Origin: an uncultured Acidobacteriota bacterium
Lineage (GTDB): Bacteria > Acidobacteriota > Terriglobia > Bryobacterales > Bryobacteraceae
Assembly (NCBI GenBank): GCA_937952345.1
Contig: CALFYN010000233.1
Coordinates: 1 to 17,352, forward strand
DNA length: 17,352 nucleotides
Reading direction: 5' to 3'
Under the pieces are notes generated by a model. That model was not told the origin of the DNA and made no database searches. It was given only the letters and a program-made list of their open reading frames with translations. The position numbers and the translations under genes were made by a program. This document shows positions 1 through 6,732 of the stretch, piece by piece. Numbering within the stretch: position 1 is the stretch's first letter; each line of letters begins with the position of its first letter.

Positions 1-328
1 CCTGGAGTTTCAGGCTCGTCTGCGCAGTGCCAGATTGATAGGCGAACTTGTTGCGGGATCCCAACTCCGCCCGCACCGTCACCTGGAATTCCTGGAAATA
101 GCCCCCGTTCAGAGGCTTCAGGCCATACGACCGGAATTGCCTGCCAAGGTAGTCGGCGGCCCGCTCCAGTCCCTGGGTTCCCGTGCCGCGCCCCTTCAAT
201 TTTTCCGACGCCAGAAACTTGACGTGTTTCAAGTAACTGTCCGGGTCCAGATCCTGCACGCCGGCGCGGCTGCCGGCAAACAGAGACACGCCAACGGCGG
301 CGGCGGTTGCCCACAATAGCATCTTCAT
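1..328 (-). CDS. M28-family zinc metallopeptidase, N-terminal part (runs off the left edge)
   Basis: Reading leftward from the ATG at 328 gives about 109 residues and no stop before the window edge. Residues 1-22 (MKMLLWATAAAVGVSLFAGS) form a signal peptide, so the product is exported. After it comes the stretch HVKFLASEKLKGRGTGTQGL, followed by a helix like ERAADYLGRQFRSYGLKP and GGYFQEFQVTV. This order is typical of the region before the catalytic domain in secreted M28 aminopeptidases. The zinc ligands lie beyond the edge and cannot be checked. The start is 6 nt after the stop of the DsbA-like gene on the same strand, so the two are probably one transcript. An alternative ATG lies two codons downstream. 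The family call rests on the N-terminal pattern only; the exact substrate is unknown. Confidence 0.75.
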   Translation of the reverse strand, partial: MKMLLWATAAAVGVSLFAGSRAGVQDLDPDSYLKHVKFLASEKLKGRGTGTQGLERAADYLGRQFRSYGLKPLNGGYFQEFQVTVRAELGSRNKFAYQSGTAQTSLKLQ

Positions 329-334
329 ATCGAT

Positions 335-1219
335 TTACTTCGCTCCCGGAATGGCATGCTTGGCGGCGTAGCCGATTTCGTAATCGACAATGCGCTTCAA
401 TTCAGGCCACGCTGCGTTTCCCACCACTCTGCGGCCATTCACGAACATCGTTGGCGTCGATGCCACCTGCAGGGCCCGGCCCGTCGCCACGCTCTTCTCC
501 ACTTCTTTCTCTGTCACTTTGGCATCGATACACTGCGTCAATTGCAGCGTATCCAGCTTGCCATTGAAGAGCTCCAGCGTCTTTGGCTTCAGGTTCTCCA
601 CAGTGATGCTCGCCTGCTGCTCGAAAATCCAGTCGTGGTACTGCCAGAATGCCGCGCCGTCCAGTTTCTGCACGCAACGCCCGGCAATCGCCGCCGGACG
701 GGCCCAGGGATGAATTTGATCGAGGGGAAAATCGCGGAACACCACCCGCACCTTATCCGCGTACTCCTTCTCCACATTGGCCCGGATCGTCTTCGCCGCT
801 TCCTTGCAAAACTGGCATTGGAAATCGCTGAAAACCTCCAGAGTCACGGGAGCGTTGGCCGGGCCAGTGGCAGGGTAGCCGGAATTGTCCAGAAGCTTCA
901 GATCGCCGGCAAAGGGGCTCTCGGCAATATCGAACACTTTGCCTTGGATCATCTTCCTGCCGTCACCGCTCACGTAAAACTCCACCCGCTGCTTCATCTG
1001 CGCCCCATCGGTCAGGTTCACACCCACCAGCATCATGGAAGGGATTTCCGAGGGTTTCGCATCGTCCACGGCAATACGGATGTTGGCAGGAATGAGGAAC
1101 TGGTGCCGGAGGTACGCTTCCAGGGCCGCTTTGTCGAGCGCCGACGGCTGTTTGGACTGGCTGAATGCCGCCGCTGCGAGGCAGACCCAGACTGCTGCCC
1201 CGAATACTACTTTGCGCAT
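335..1219 (-). CDS. Secreted DsbA-like thioredoxin-fold protein (disulfide oxidoreductase)
   Basis: The product has 294 residues from the ATG at 1219. Residues 1-20 are a signal peptide ending near AAAAFSQ, so it should act outside the cytoplasm. Residues 30-110 form a domain of unknown role. From about 115 there is a DsbA/thioredoxin fold with active-site CQFC at 135-138 in the usual FSDFQCQFCKEA setting, a cis-proline loop at 255-256 (ASTPTMFVNG), and a helical insert between them. Cys182 and Cys230 could form a second disulfide, as in several DsbA-like proteins. The likely role is thiol-disulfide exchange in secreted proteins, perhaps including the neighbouring M28 peptidase. An in-frame start further upstream exists, but the signal peptide favours 1219. 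No Shine-Dalgarno motif is visible, and a TACAAT -10 element (1234 to 1229 on the minus strand) lies so close that the mRNA may be almost leaderless. Confidence 0.9.
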   Translation of the reverse strand: MRKVVFGAAVWVCLAAAAFSQSKQPSALDKAALEAYLRHQFLIPANIRIAVDDAKPSEIPSMMLVGVNLTDGAQMKQRVEFYVSGDGRKMIQGKVFDIAESPFAGDLKLLDNSGYPATGPANAPVTLEVFSDFQCQFCKEAAKTIRANVEKEYADKVRVVFRDFPLDQIHPWARPAAIAGRCVQKLDGAAFWQYHDWIFEQQASITVENLKPKTLELFNGKLDTLQLTQCIDAKVTEKEVEKSVATGRALQVASTPTMFVNGRRVVGNAAWPELKRIVDYEIGYAAKHAIPGAK

Positions 1220-1228
1220 ATACGCACT

Positions 1229-1234
1229 ATTGTA
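1229..1234 (-). promoter_or_regulatory. Possible -10 element for the DsbA-like gene
   Basis: Read on the minus strand this is TACAAT, five of six bases matching the sigma-70 -10 consensus. It lies 9 nt before the ATG at 1219. No convincing -35 hexamer sits 16-18 nt upstream, because that region is the stem of the preceding terminator. If used, transcription would start within a few bases of the start codon. Low confidence, since a single hexamer can occur by chance. Confidence 0.3.
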
Positions 1235-1246
1235 AGCCCACAAATG

Positions 1247-1274
1247 AAAAACGGGGCGGAGTTGCCTCCGCCCC
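1247..1274 (-). terminator. Intrinsic terminator after the pseudopilin gene
   Basis: A perfect 9-bp stem (GGGGCGGAG at 1253-1261 paired with CTCCGCCCC at 1266-1274) closes a 4-nt loop. On the minus strand the stem is followed by GTTTTTC, the classic U-run. The plus strand has no T-run after the stem, so the signal is one-directional. It lies 45 nt past the pseudopilin stop and just before the DsbA-like gene, separating the two minus-strand transcription units. Confidence 0.88.
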
Positions 1275-1318
1275 TTGATGAGGGATTGCGCTTTTGCTTT
1301 GCGTTTCGCCGAAGATTC

Positions 1319-2326
1319 CTAGAGAGTTTTGGCGATCGTGATCAGCGTCTGCCCGGCATCCGCGGTCACCTGGCCGCGAGCGATCCCGGCTTCCACCTGC
1401 TTCACATAATTCTTGATGGCGTCGGACATCGCCGCCGTGTCGCCCTGCGTCTGCGCCGTCGCCGCGGCGTCCACTGCCGGCAGCAGCAATCCTTCCAGCC
1501 TCGGATCGCCCACCATGCTGGCCGTCAGCCCACGCAGTGTCGAGATCTGGAAGAGGATTGGATCAGAAGGCACCACATTCGTGCTCCGGATACCCGGCAG
1601 AGCAGTCCATTGCTCGCGGTTCGCGCCGAGTTGGAACGCCTTGACCATCGAATTCCAGAAGTCCGTGGTGATCGACCGCACGGATCCGTCGCCCATTGCC
1701 ACCAGAACCCCGCCCGTGTGCGAGAAGGTGATCTGCCCGTTTGCGTCCGTCAGGCGAGCCGCTGCATCCTGCGCCGCTGCCGTACTGGAAGAGTAGGAGC
1801 GGACCTGCTTGTAGAGATTATCCTGTTCGATGTAGGGCAACAGTTGCACCAACGAGTTCACGGACCGCGCAGTGGTCTGGAAGCATTGATCCCACATGAT
1901 GGCTAATCCCTTCTCCGCGCCAGGCGTCGGCGTGAAGTTGATCCCGTAAGCGGCGCCCGCAAACTGCAGAGTCCCGGTTTCGGTTCCCGTGATGCCAGGA
2001 ACGGGATTGCCGGCAATGGCAAACTCGGTGGAAGTGGCCTTCACCACCGTATACCGGTAGCCGCCTACGACTCCGTCTTCCGGCAGTTTGGCCAGCCGCA
2101 TGGCTTCCGCCAGGCTGCCCGGATATCTCTTGGTGTTGTTGTAATTGCCATGAATCGCAATTGCCAGTTGTTTCAGGTTGTTAGAGCACTGGCTGCGGTT
2201 GGCCGCCTCGCGGACCTTTTGCACCGCCGGCAACAGCAGGCCGATCAGAATCGCGATGATCGCGATCACCACCAGAAGTTCAATCAGAGTAAAACCGCTT
2301 TGCGTATCCCTCGACTGTCGTTTCAT
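1319..2326 (-). CDS. DUF1559-like type IV pseudopilin (prepilin-type N-terminal methylation protein)
   Basis: The product has 335 residues. The class III prepilin leader is clear: MKRQSRDTQSG, cleavage after Gly11, then FTLIELLVVIAIIAILIGLL with the conserved Glu at mature position 5. It continues LLPAVQKVREAANRSQCSNN, the block that marks the DUF1559 family so common in Planctomycetes and also found in Acidobacteria. The matching late motif is at 203-217 (HTGG...MGDGSVRSI). Unlike typical members, about 115 residues follow this motif, mostly predicted helix near the end. Role: a pilin-like subunit assembled in the inner membrane by type II secretion or type IV pilus machinery; the substrate is unknown. 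The start at 2326 is chosen because GAGGAG lies 6 nt upstream; an ATG at 2332 abuts that site and is less likely. Divergent from the TadZ-like gene. Confidence 0.9.
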   Translation of the reverse strand: MKRQSRDTQSGFTLIELLVVIAIIAILIGLLLPAVQKVREAANRSQCSNNLKQLAIAIHGNYNNTKRYPGSLAEAMRLAKLPEDGVVGGYRYTVVKATSTEFAIAGNPVPGITGTETGTLQFAGAAYGINFTPTPGAEKGLAIMWDQCFQTTARSVNSLVQLLPYIEQDNLYKQVRSYSSSTAAAQDAAARLTDANGQITFSHTGGVLVAMGDGSVRSITTDFWNSMVKAFQLGANREQWTALPGIRSTNVVPSDPILFQISTLRGLTASMVGDPRLEGLLLPAVDAAATAQTQGDTAAMSDAIKNYVKQVEAGIARGQVTADAGQTLITIAKTL

Positions 2327-2332
2327 CGTCAT

Positions 2333-2338
2333 CTCCTC
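2333..2338 (-). promoter_or_regulatory. Ribosome binding site that decides the pseudopilin start
   Basis: GAGGAG on the minus strand is followed by ATGACGATG. The spacing is zero to the first ATG (2332) and 6 nt to the second (2326), so the second is the probable start. Confidence 0.7.
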
Positions 2339-2455
2339 TATTCCAGTTTTTGGAAGCCTCTCTCGTGCTCCTTGTCTGTTAACGGGGAAATGCCAGGGAA
2401 AACCCATCACGGGGTGGGAGGTTCTTCGCCTGCCCATCCGGCGCCGCATCCGAAG

Positions 2456-2463
2456 AGTATAAT
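2456..2463. promoter_or_regulatory. Overlapping back-to-back -10 elements between pseudopilin and TadZ-like genes
   Basis: The plus strand reads TATAAT at 2458-2463, a perfect -10 consensus, 28 nt before the TadZ-like ATG at 2492. The minus strand reads TATACT at 2461 to 2456, five of six matches, facing the pseudopilin gene. Neither has a good -35 hexamer at 16-18 nt. Shared -10 regions of this kind are known to fire in both directions. If both are used, the TadZ-like mRNA leader is about 22 nt and the pseudopilin leader well over 100 nt. The rest of 2327-2491 shows nothing else I recognise. Confidence 0.4.
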
Positions 2464-2491
2464 CAGGCAATAGTCAAGGACGACTCCCCGA

Positions 2492-3655
2492 ATGCTGTCC
2501 GTTATTGTGATTGCCGCCGACGAGGACAGACTTCTGTCCATACAGGCCTTAATTAGGGGTTCCGGGCGTACGCGGATGATGCGGTCTTATAATCGTTATC
2601 CGGATTCCCCCTCCATGATCCGTCTGGTTCGCGCGGTGAATCCCGAGGTGGTTGTCCTGGACTTCCATCAGCGGACCGTGGCCGCGGAACTGGCTCGCCA
2701 GATCTACCGCATCTCGCCGCGCACAGCCATCCTGGCCTTCGGAGCCGGACCGAAGGAAATGCCCGACCCCTACACCAACGGCGTGGTCCAGGTCTTCCCC
2801 GCCATCCCTGAAGAAGCGGAGTTCGACAAGGCGTTACAGTCCGCCGTGCATGCGGCCTCTGGGCTGGTGGTTGAGAATCTGTGTGCGTTCCTGCCCGCCA
2901 AAGCCGGTAGCGGCGCCAGCACGGTGGTGCTCGCCACAGCCACCGCACTCGCAGTGATCTTAAAAAAGAAGGTACTGGTGATCGAAGCCGACCTGCGGTC
3001 CGGAGTTCTGTCCTTCCTCCTCAACCAGTACCCTGTCCAGTCGGTGCGCAACCTGCTGGAACATAAGTTACCGCTCGACGAGCCGGGCTTTCACCGGTTC
3101 CTCACACGCTGCCATGGCATTGACTTCCTCTTCTCCGATCGAGCCCCGCTGGCGGCACGGCCTGCCTGGGACGATTATTTCCGCCTGCTGGAATTCGCCA
3201 AAGCCCGCTACGATTTCATCCTGGCGGACCTGCCGGAGGTGATTAACGACGCCAGTTCCGAGCTGGTGCGCCGGGCGAGAGCCGTGTTCCTGGTGGGCAC
3301 ACAGGAAATCCCCGCCATCAAACTGGCTCACGCTCGTGTCAGGGAACTCGCCCATTGGCGTGCCGATCCGGCTCGCTCCGCCCTGCTGGTCAATCGCTGG
3401 CATAAGCAGGATCTTCCCGTTCCGCAAATCGAGGCGTTGTTGGAGCGTCCCGTCGCATGGACGTTTCCCAACGACTACAGCGCCGTTAGCAAAGCGGTGA
3501 ACAAAGCCGAACCAGTGGCGCTGGATTCCCGTTTCGGATTATCCACCGTCCAATTCGCCCGTGCACTGGCGCAGCCCGGCGCGGAGTTGCCTCCGGATTC
3601 GAATGCGGACCCGGCCTTCTGGGACAGCCTGCGCCAGGAAGCAACCCTGCGCTGA
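2492..3655 (+). CDS. TadZ/CpaE-like ParA/MinD-family ATPase
   Basis: The product has 387 residues. Residues 1-115 resemble a receiver-like domain (MLSVIVIAADEDRLLSI, then VVVLDF with Asp57), as in TadZ and CpaE proteins of the tight-adherence pilus system. Residues 130-380 are a ParA/MinD/SIMIBI ATPase. The deviant Walker A reads PAKAGSGASTVV at 135-146, and the Walker A' aspartate lies in VLVIEADLRSG at Asp167. The signature lysine (Lys137) is kept but the P-loop lysine is replaced by Ala142, a change seen in many TadZ/CpaE proteins that often hydrolyse ATP weakly. Such proteins mark the cell pole or assembly site for the pilus machine. No TadA/CpaF ATPase or TadB/C platform gene is in the window, so its partner must be elsewhere. 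AAGGA at 2476-2480 is a distant candidate ribosome binding site. The dehydratase gene follows after 28 nt. Confidence 0.85.
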   Translation: MLSVIVIAADEDRLLSIQALIRGSGRTRMMRSYNRYPDSPSMIRLVRAVNPEVVVLDFHQRTVAAELARQIYRISPRTAILAFGAGPKEMPDPYTNGVVQVFPAIPEEAEFDKALQSAVHAASGLVVENLCAFLPAKAGSGASTVVLATATALAVILKKKVLVIEADLRSGVLSFLLNQYPVQSVRNLLEHKLPLDEPGFHRFLTRCHGIDFLFSDRAPLAARPAWDDYFRLLEFAKARYDFILADLPEVINDASSELVRRARAVFLVGTQEIPAIKLAHARVRELAHWRADPARSALLVNRWHKQDLPVPQIEALLERPVAWTFPNDYSAVSKAVNKAEPVALDSRFGLSTVQFARALAQPGAELPPDSNADPAFWDSLRQEATLR

Positions 3656-3683
3656 ACCGCCGCCCCTGTGTATCCTGAAGCGC

Positions 3684-5909
3684 ATGGAGCCATCCAAACG
3701 CTTCCAGGCGCGCGCGCAAAGACCCATCCAACTCGACAGCTTCATTGAAGAGTGGCCGGAAACCGGACTTCGTCTGTTCCCCGGTCCCGGCGACCCGTGG
3801 CCAAGCATCGTTATCCGGGGCCAACGCATCGTGGAACTGGACGGAAAACCCGAAGCCGAATTCGATATGATTGACCGCTTTATTGCCCTCCGCTCCATCG
3901 ATATCGATATGGCCGGAGAAGCAATGGCGGCATCCCCACTCGCCATCGCCCGCATGCTGGTGGACATTCACATCCCACGGCAGGAAATTATCCGCCTGTT
4001 CCGCGGACTGACTCCCGCCCGCATTGTGGAGATCGTCAACCTACTGAACGTTGTCGAGATGATGATGGCCTTGCAGAAGATGCGTGCCCGGCGCACTCCC
4101 TTCAATCAGGCTCACGTCACCAATCGAAAAGAAAACCCCGCCCTGCTGGCTGCCGACGCCGCCGAGGCCGTCGAACGCGGATTTGCCGAGTTGGAAACCA
4201 CGGTGGGTGTAGCCCGCTATGCGCCATTCAATGCCTTGGCCATTCTCATCGGCTCGCAAACGGGACGCGGGTCAGCGCTCACCCAATGCGCAGTGGAAGA
4301 AGCCCTTAGTTTGAAGCTGGCGCTGGCAGGTCTCACTACTTATGCCGAAACGTTGTCCGTCTACGGTACCGAGCAGGCGTTCCGCGATGGCGACGACACG
4401 CCGTGGTCAAAATCCTTCCTGGCCGCTGCTTATGCCTCACGCGGCATCAAGGTGCGGTTCACTTCCGGCACTGGGTCGGAGGCCTTGATGGGCCATTCCG
4501 AAGGCAAGTGCATGCTGTACCTGGAAGCGCGTTGCCTCATGGCGATTCGCGGCGCCGGTTCACAGGGCGTTCAGAATGGCTCCATCAGCTGCATCGCATT
4601 GCCCGAATCGCTACCCGACGGCGTGCGCGGCGTACTCGCCGAAAATCTCATTGCCAGCCTGCTCGATCTGGAACTTGCCTCCGGCAACGATGCCATGGCG
4701 TCGCATTCCGAGATTCGCAAGAGCGCCAAACTGATGCTGCAGTTCCTTCCGGGAACCGATTTCATTCACTCCGGATACAGCTCCATGCCCCGCGCCGACA
4801 ATCTCTTCGGAGGCGGCAACTTCGACACATTGGATATCGACGATTACAACGTTCTGCAACGCGACATGCGTGTCGACGGTGGCGTGCGTCCCGCCTCCCG
4901 CGAGGATGTTCTGGCTGTGCGCCGCCGCGCCGCTTTGGCCGTTCAGGCCGTGTTCCGCGAGTTGGGCCTTCCCGCCATACGGGACGAGGAAGTGGATGCC
5001 GCGGTGGCCGCGCTATCGAGCGAGGATATGCCGCAACGCGACGTCGTGGCCGATCTCACCGCCGCCGAGCAGTTCCTGGCACGCGGCGGGAACAGCATCG
5101 ACATCATCCGCGCGCTGGCCACCACGGGATTCCGGGACATTGCCGAAAAGATCCTCGCCGTGCAGAAGCTCCGCGTATCAGGGGATTACCTGCAAACCTC
5201 GGCCGTCGTTCTGCCCGGCGCGAAGGTTCTCAGCGCGGTGAATGATCCCAACGACTATGCCGGCCCCGGCACCGGCTATCGACTGGATGGCGAGCGCTGG
5301 AGCGAGATCTGCGCCATCCCGCAGGCTCCCGATCCACGCACCATAGGCGCGGGCGGAGGCATCGCGGCACCGGTTCTGGAGCCTCTGGCCGAGGCCGGCG
5401 TGTCCAGCGATCCCTCTGACGTCGTCATCGCTGTGGGGCCGGCCTTCGGTGTCGCGCTCCAGTCCACCATTCTCGGCCTTGGGCATCGAGATGTCCTGGC
5501 CGCACTTCTTTCCGGCGTCTCTGCGGAAGGGCTCCGCCCGCGCATCGTCAAGATCCGCGCCAGCTCCGATTGCGGGTTCATCGGCCATGCCGGTGCGGGA
5601 TTGAGCGGGTCCGGCATCGCTATCGGAATCCAAAGCAAAGGGACCACGGTCATCACACGCCGCGGCCTGCCTCCGCTCAACAATCTGGAGCTGTTTCCGC
5701 AGGCGCCCAACCTCACGCTGGAATCCTACCGCGCCATCGGGCGTAACGCCGCGCGTTATGCGAAAGGTGAACCTGTACTCCCCGTCCCCACGCAAATCGA
5801 CAACATGGCCCGGCTACGCTATATCGTGCCAACCACGATTCTGCATTTGAAAGAAACCGCGGAGGTGATGTCCTCTGCCAAGCCCCTGGAAATGCGGGTG
5901 AACCAATGA
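3684..5909 (+). CDS. pduCD: B12-dependent diol/glycerol dehydratase, fused large (alpha) and medium (beta) subunits
   Basis: This enzyme converts 1,2-propanediol or glycerol to the aldehyde plus water by an adenosylcobalamin radical route. The product has 741 residues. Residues 1-553 match the PduC alpha subunit throughout. The residues aligned with the Klebsiella active site are all present with a constant +1 shift: Gln142, His144, Glu171, Glu222, Gln297, Asp336 and Ser363. A linker rich in Gly/Ala/Pro (about 555-578) leads into a PduD-like beta domain, seen in AHAGAGLSGSGIAIGIQSKG-like sequence at 635-653 and NLELFPQAPNLTLESYRAIG at 667-686. The N-terminal part of PduD that targets microcompartments is replaced by the linker. 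The start at 3684 is where PduC homology begins; in-frame codons upstream overlap the previous gene. The small subunit follows with an ATGA overlap. No reactivase, alcohol or aldehyde dehydrogenase, shell gene or cobalamin riboswitch was seen. Diol versus glycerol preference cannot be told. Confidence 0.95.
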   Translation: MEPSKRFQARAQRPIQLDSFIEEWPETGLRLFPGPGDPWPSIVIRGQRIVELDGKPEAEFDMIDRFIALRSIDIDMAGEAMAASPLAIARMLVDIHIPRQEIIRLFRGLTPARIVEIVNLLNVVEMMMALQKMRARRTPFNQAHVTNRKENPALLAADAAEAVERGFAELETTVGVARYAPFNALAILIGSQTGRGSALTQCAVEEALSLKLALAGLTTYAETLSVYGTEQAFRDGDDTPWSKSFLAAAYASRGIKVRFTSGTGSEALMGHSEGKCMLYLEARCLMAIRGAGSQGVQNGSISCIALPESLPDGVRGVLAENLIASLLDLELASGNDAMASHSEIRKSAKLMLQFLPGTDFIHSGYSSMPRADNLFGGGNFDTLDIDDYNVLQRDMRVDGGVRPASREDVLAVRRRAALAVQAVFRELGLPAIRDEEVDAAVAALSSEDMPQRDVVADLTAAEQFLARGGNSIDIIRALATTGFRDIAEKILAVQKLRVSGDYLQTSAVVLPGAKVLSAVNDPNDYAGPGTGYRLDGERWSEICAIPQAPDPRTIGAGGGIAAPVLEPLAEAGVSSDPSDVVIAVGPAFGVALQSTILGLGHRDVLAALLSGVSAEGLRPRIVKIRASSDCGFIGHAGAGLSGSGIAIGIQSKGTTVITRRGLPPLNNLELFPQAPNLTLESYRAIGRNAARYAKGEPVLPVPTQIDNMARLRYIVPTTILHLKETAEVMSSAKPLEMRVNQ

Positions 5910-6277
5910 GCCAATATCCTCTTTCGGAAAAATCATCGCAGGATTTGCGAACTCCCTCCGGCCGGGCCTTCGACAGCATTACTCTCGATGCCGTTCTGGA
6001 TGGGCGGATCGTAATGGACGATCTGCGCGTAACGCCCGAAGCCCTGCGGCGCCAGGCCGCGATCGCACTCGAAGCGGGCCGTGGCCAGCTCGCTGAAAAT
6101 CTACTCCGCGCCGCTGAACTGGCCACGGTTCCGGAGAGCTTCATCCTCACGGTGTACGAAGCCCTGCGCCCGGGCAGGACCACACGGCAGCGGCTTCTCG
6201 AAGTGGCCAGCCAGTTGGAGCAGGACTTCCAGGCGCCCCTCTGTGCAGCCCTTGTGCGCGAGGCAGCCGGATCTTGA
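5906..6277 (+). CDS. pduE: Diol/glycerol dehydratase small (gamma) subunit
   Basis: The product has 123 residues and matches the core of PduE: YPLSEK near the start, TLDAVLDGRIVMDDLRVTPE, then LRRQAAIALEAGRGQLAENL, RAAELATVPE, YEALRPGRTTRQRLLEVA and ending in CAALVREAA. The family protein in Klebsiella and Salmonella is about 170 residues, with an N-terminal extension of some 40-50 residues that serves packaging and solubility; this one begins almost at the conserved core and also lacks the short C-terminal tail. The ATG overlaps the stop of the fused alpha-beta gene (ATGA), so translation is coupled and subunits can be made in equal amounts. Its size fits an enzyme free in the cytosol. Confidence 0.93.
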   Translation: MSQYPLSEKSSQDLRTPSGRAFDSITLDAVLDGRIVMDDLRVTPEALRRQAAIALEAGRGQLAENLLRAAELATVPESFILTVYEALRPGRTTRQRLLEVASQLEQDFQAPLCAALVREAAGS

Positions 6278-6279
6278 CA
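6274..6279 (+). promoter_or_regulatory. Perfect -35-like hexamer at the end of the small-subunit gene
   Basis: TTGACA overlaps the stop codon of the small-subunit gene. The best -10 at normal spacing is TACACA at 6298-6303 (18-nt spacer), a weak match. It could drive the small ORF and the carbonic anhydrase gene downstream. The strength is doubtful because only the -35 element is good. Confidence 0.3.
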
Positions 6280-6309
6280 TTCTTGTCCGTCACGGGGTAC
6301 ACACGATAT

Positions 6310-6690
6310 ATGCGGCGTTTCGCCACATTCTGGGCCTTTGCCGGGTCTTTGCTCATGCTGTGCCTCCTCGGGGGGGCCGGCGAAGGGGCGAAGGATACCG
6401 ATAAGGCGTTGCGCAACCAGAGATCCCGCTCCACGCGCACCACCAGACTGGATGCGGATCACGACGCCTACGATTGGGCCGGAGAGTTGCTCGCCGGATC
6501 GAATGCGGCAAGCCTCAGCCGGCAATCCACCCCACGGCAGTCAGCCTCGCCGGCCATGGCGGCGCCCGCTCAGCCGTGGCTCCCCGCATTCACTGGCTGG
6601 GAGCCCCTTGACGCGTCCCGGCCGGTGCTGTACCGCGCCCCGTTGCACGGCGCTTCCTCTGGCCGCTCCCCGCCGGCCGTTCTCCTTTAA
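6310..6690 (+). CDS. Small unrecognised protein with one N-terminal hydrophobic segment
   Basis: The product has 126 residues from the ATG at 6310. I do not recognise the family. Residues 5-24 (FATFWAFAGSLLMLCLLGGA) form a signal peptide or a single membrane span, preceded by MRR. The rest is low in large hydrophobic residues, rich in Ser, Ala, Arg and Pro, and probably disordered; it contains DADHDAYDWAGELL at about 49-62. G/C at third codon positions is high, as in its neighbours, which favours a real gene. No good ribosome binding site is visible. It lies 32 nt after the dehydratase small subunit and 42 nt before the carbonic anhydrase gene, all on one strand. In-frame TTG at 6274 is a possible but less likely start. 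Confidence 0.5.
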   Translation: MRRFATFWAFAGSLLMLCLLGGAGEGAKDTDKALRNQRSRSTRTTRLDADHDAYDWAGELLAGSNAASLSRQSTPRQSASPAMAAPAQPWLPAFTGWEPLDASRPVLYRAPLHGASSGRSPPAVLL

Positions 6691-6720
6691 ACCCACAGCC
6701 CAAAAACATAACTGTCTTTC

Positions 6721-6727
6721 GAGGAGA
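6721..6727 (+). promoter_or_regulatory. Strong ribosome binding site of the carbonic anhydrase gene
   Basis: GAGGAGA lies 5 nt before the ATG at 6733. It is among the clearest Shine-Dalgarno sites in the window and fixes the start. Confidence 0.75.
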
Positions 6728-6732
6728 AATGT

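Noticed and set aside
356..1906. Plus-strand open frame of about 516 codons
   Set aside because: It is antisense to the DsbA-like and pseudopilin genes and crosses the terminator between them. The translation is His/Arg-rich with no domain pattern, typical of a high-GC shadow frame.
3561..3683. In-frame upstream extension of the fused dehydratase
   Set aside because: It lies inside the end of the TadZ-like gene, is Arg/Pro/Cys-rich without homology, and PduC homology begins at ATG 3684.
3656..3683. Cobalamin riboswitch before the B12-dependent dehydratase
   Set aside because: Only 28 nt separate the gene from the TadZ-like gene, too short for this riboswitch, and no B12-box-like sequence was noticed there.
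4403..5245. Plus-strand second open frame inside the dehydratase gene
   Set aside because: It overlaps a well-supported coding sequence completely, and its Arg/His-rich translation has no recognisable pattern.
6661..6690. Possible terminator at the end of the small orphan gene (GGCCG ... CGGCC)
   Set aside because: The stem is only 5 bp with an 8-nt loop, lies within coding sequence, and the following bases are a mixed C/T run rather than a T-run.
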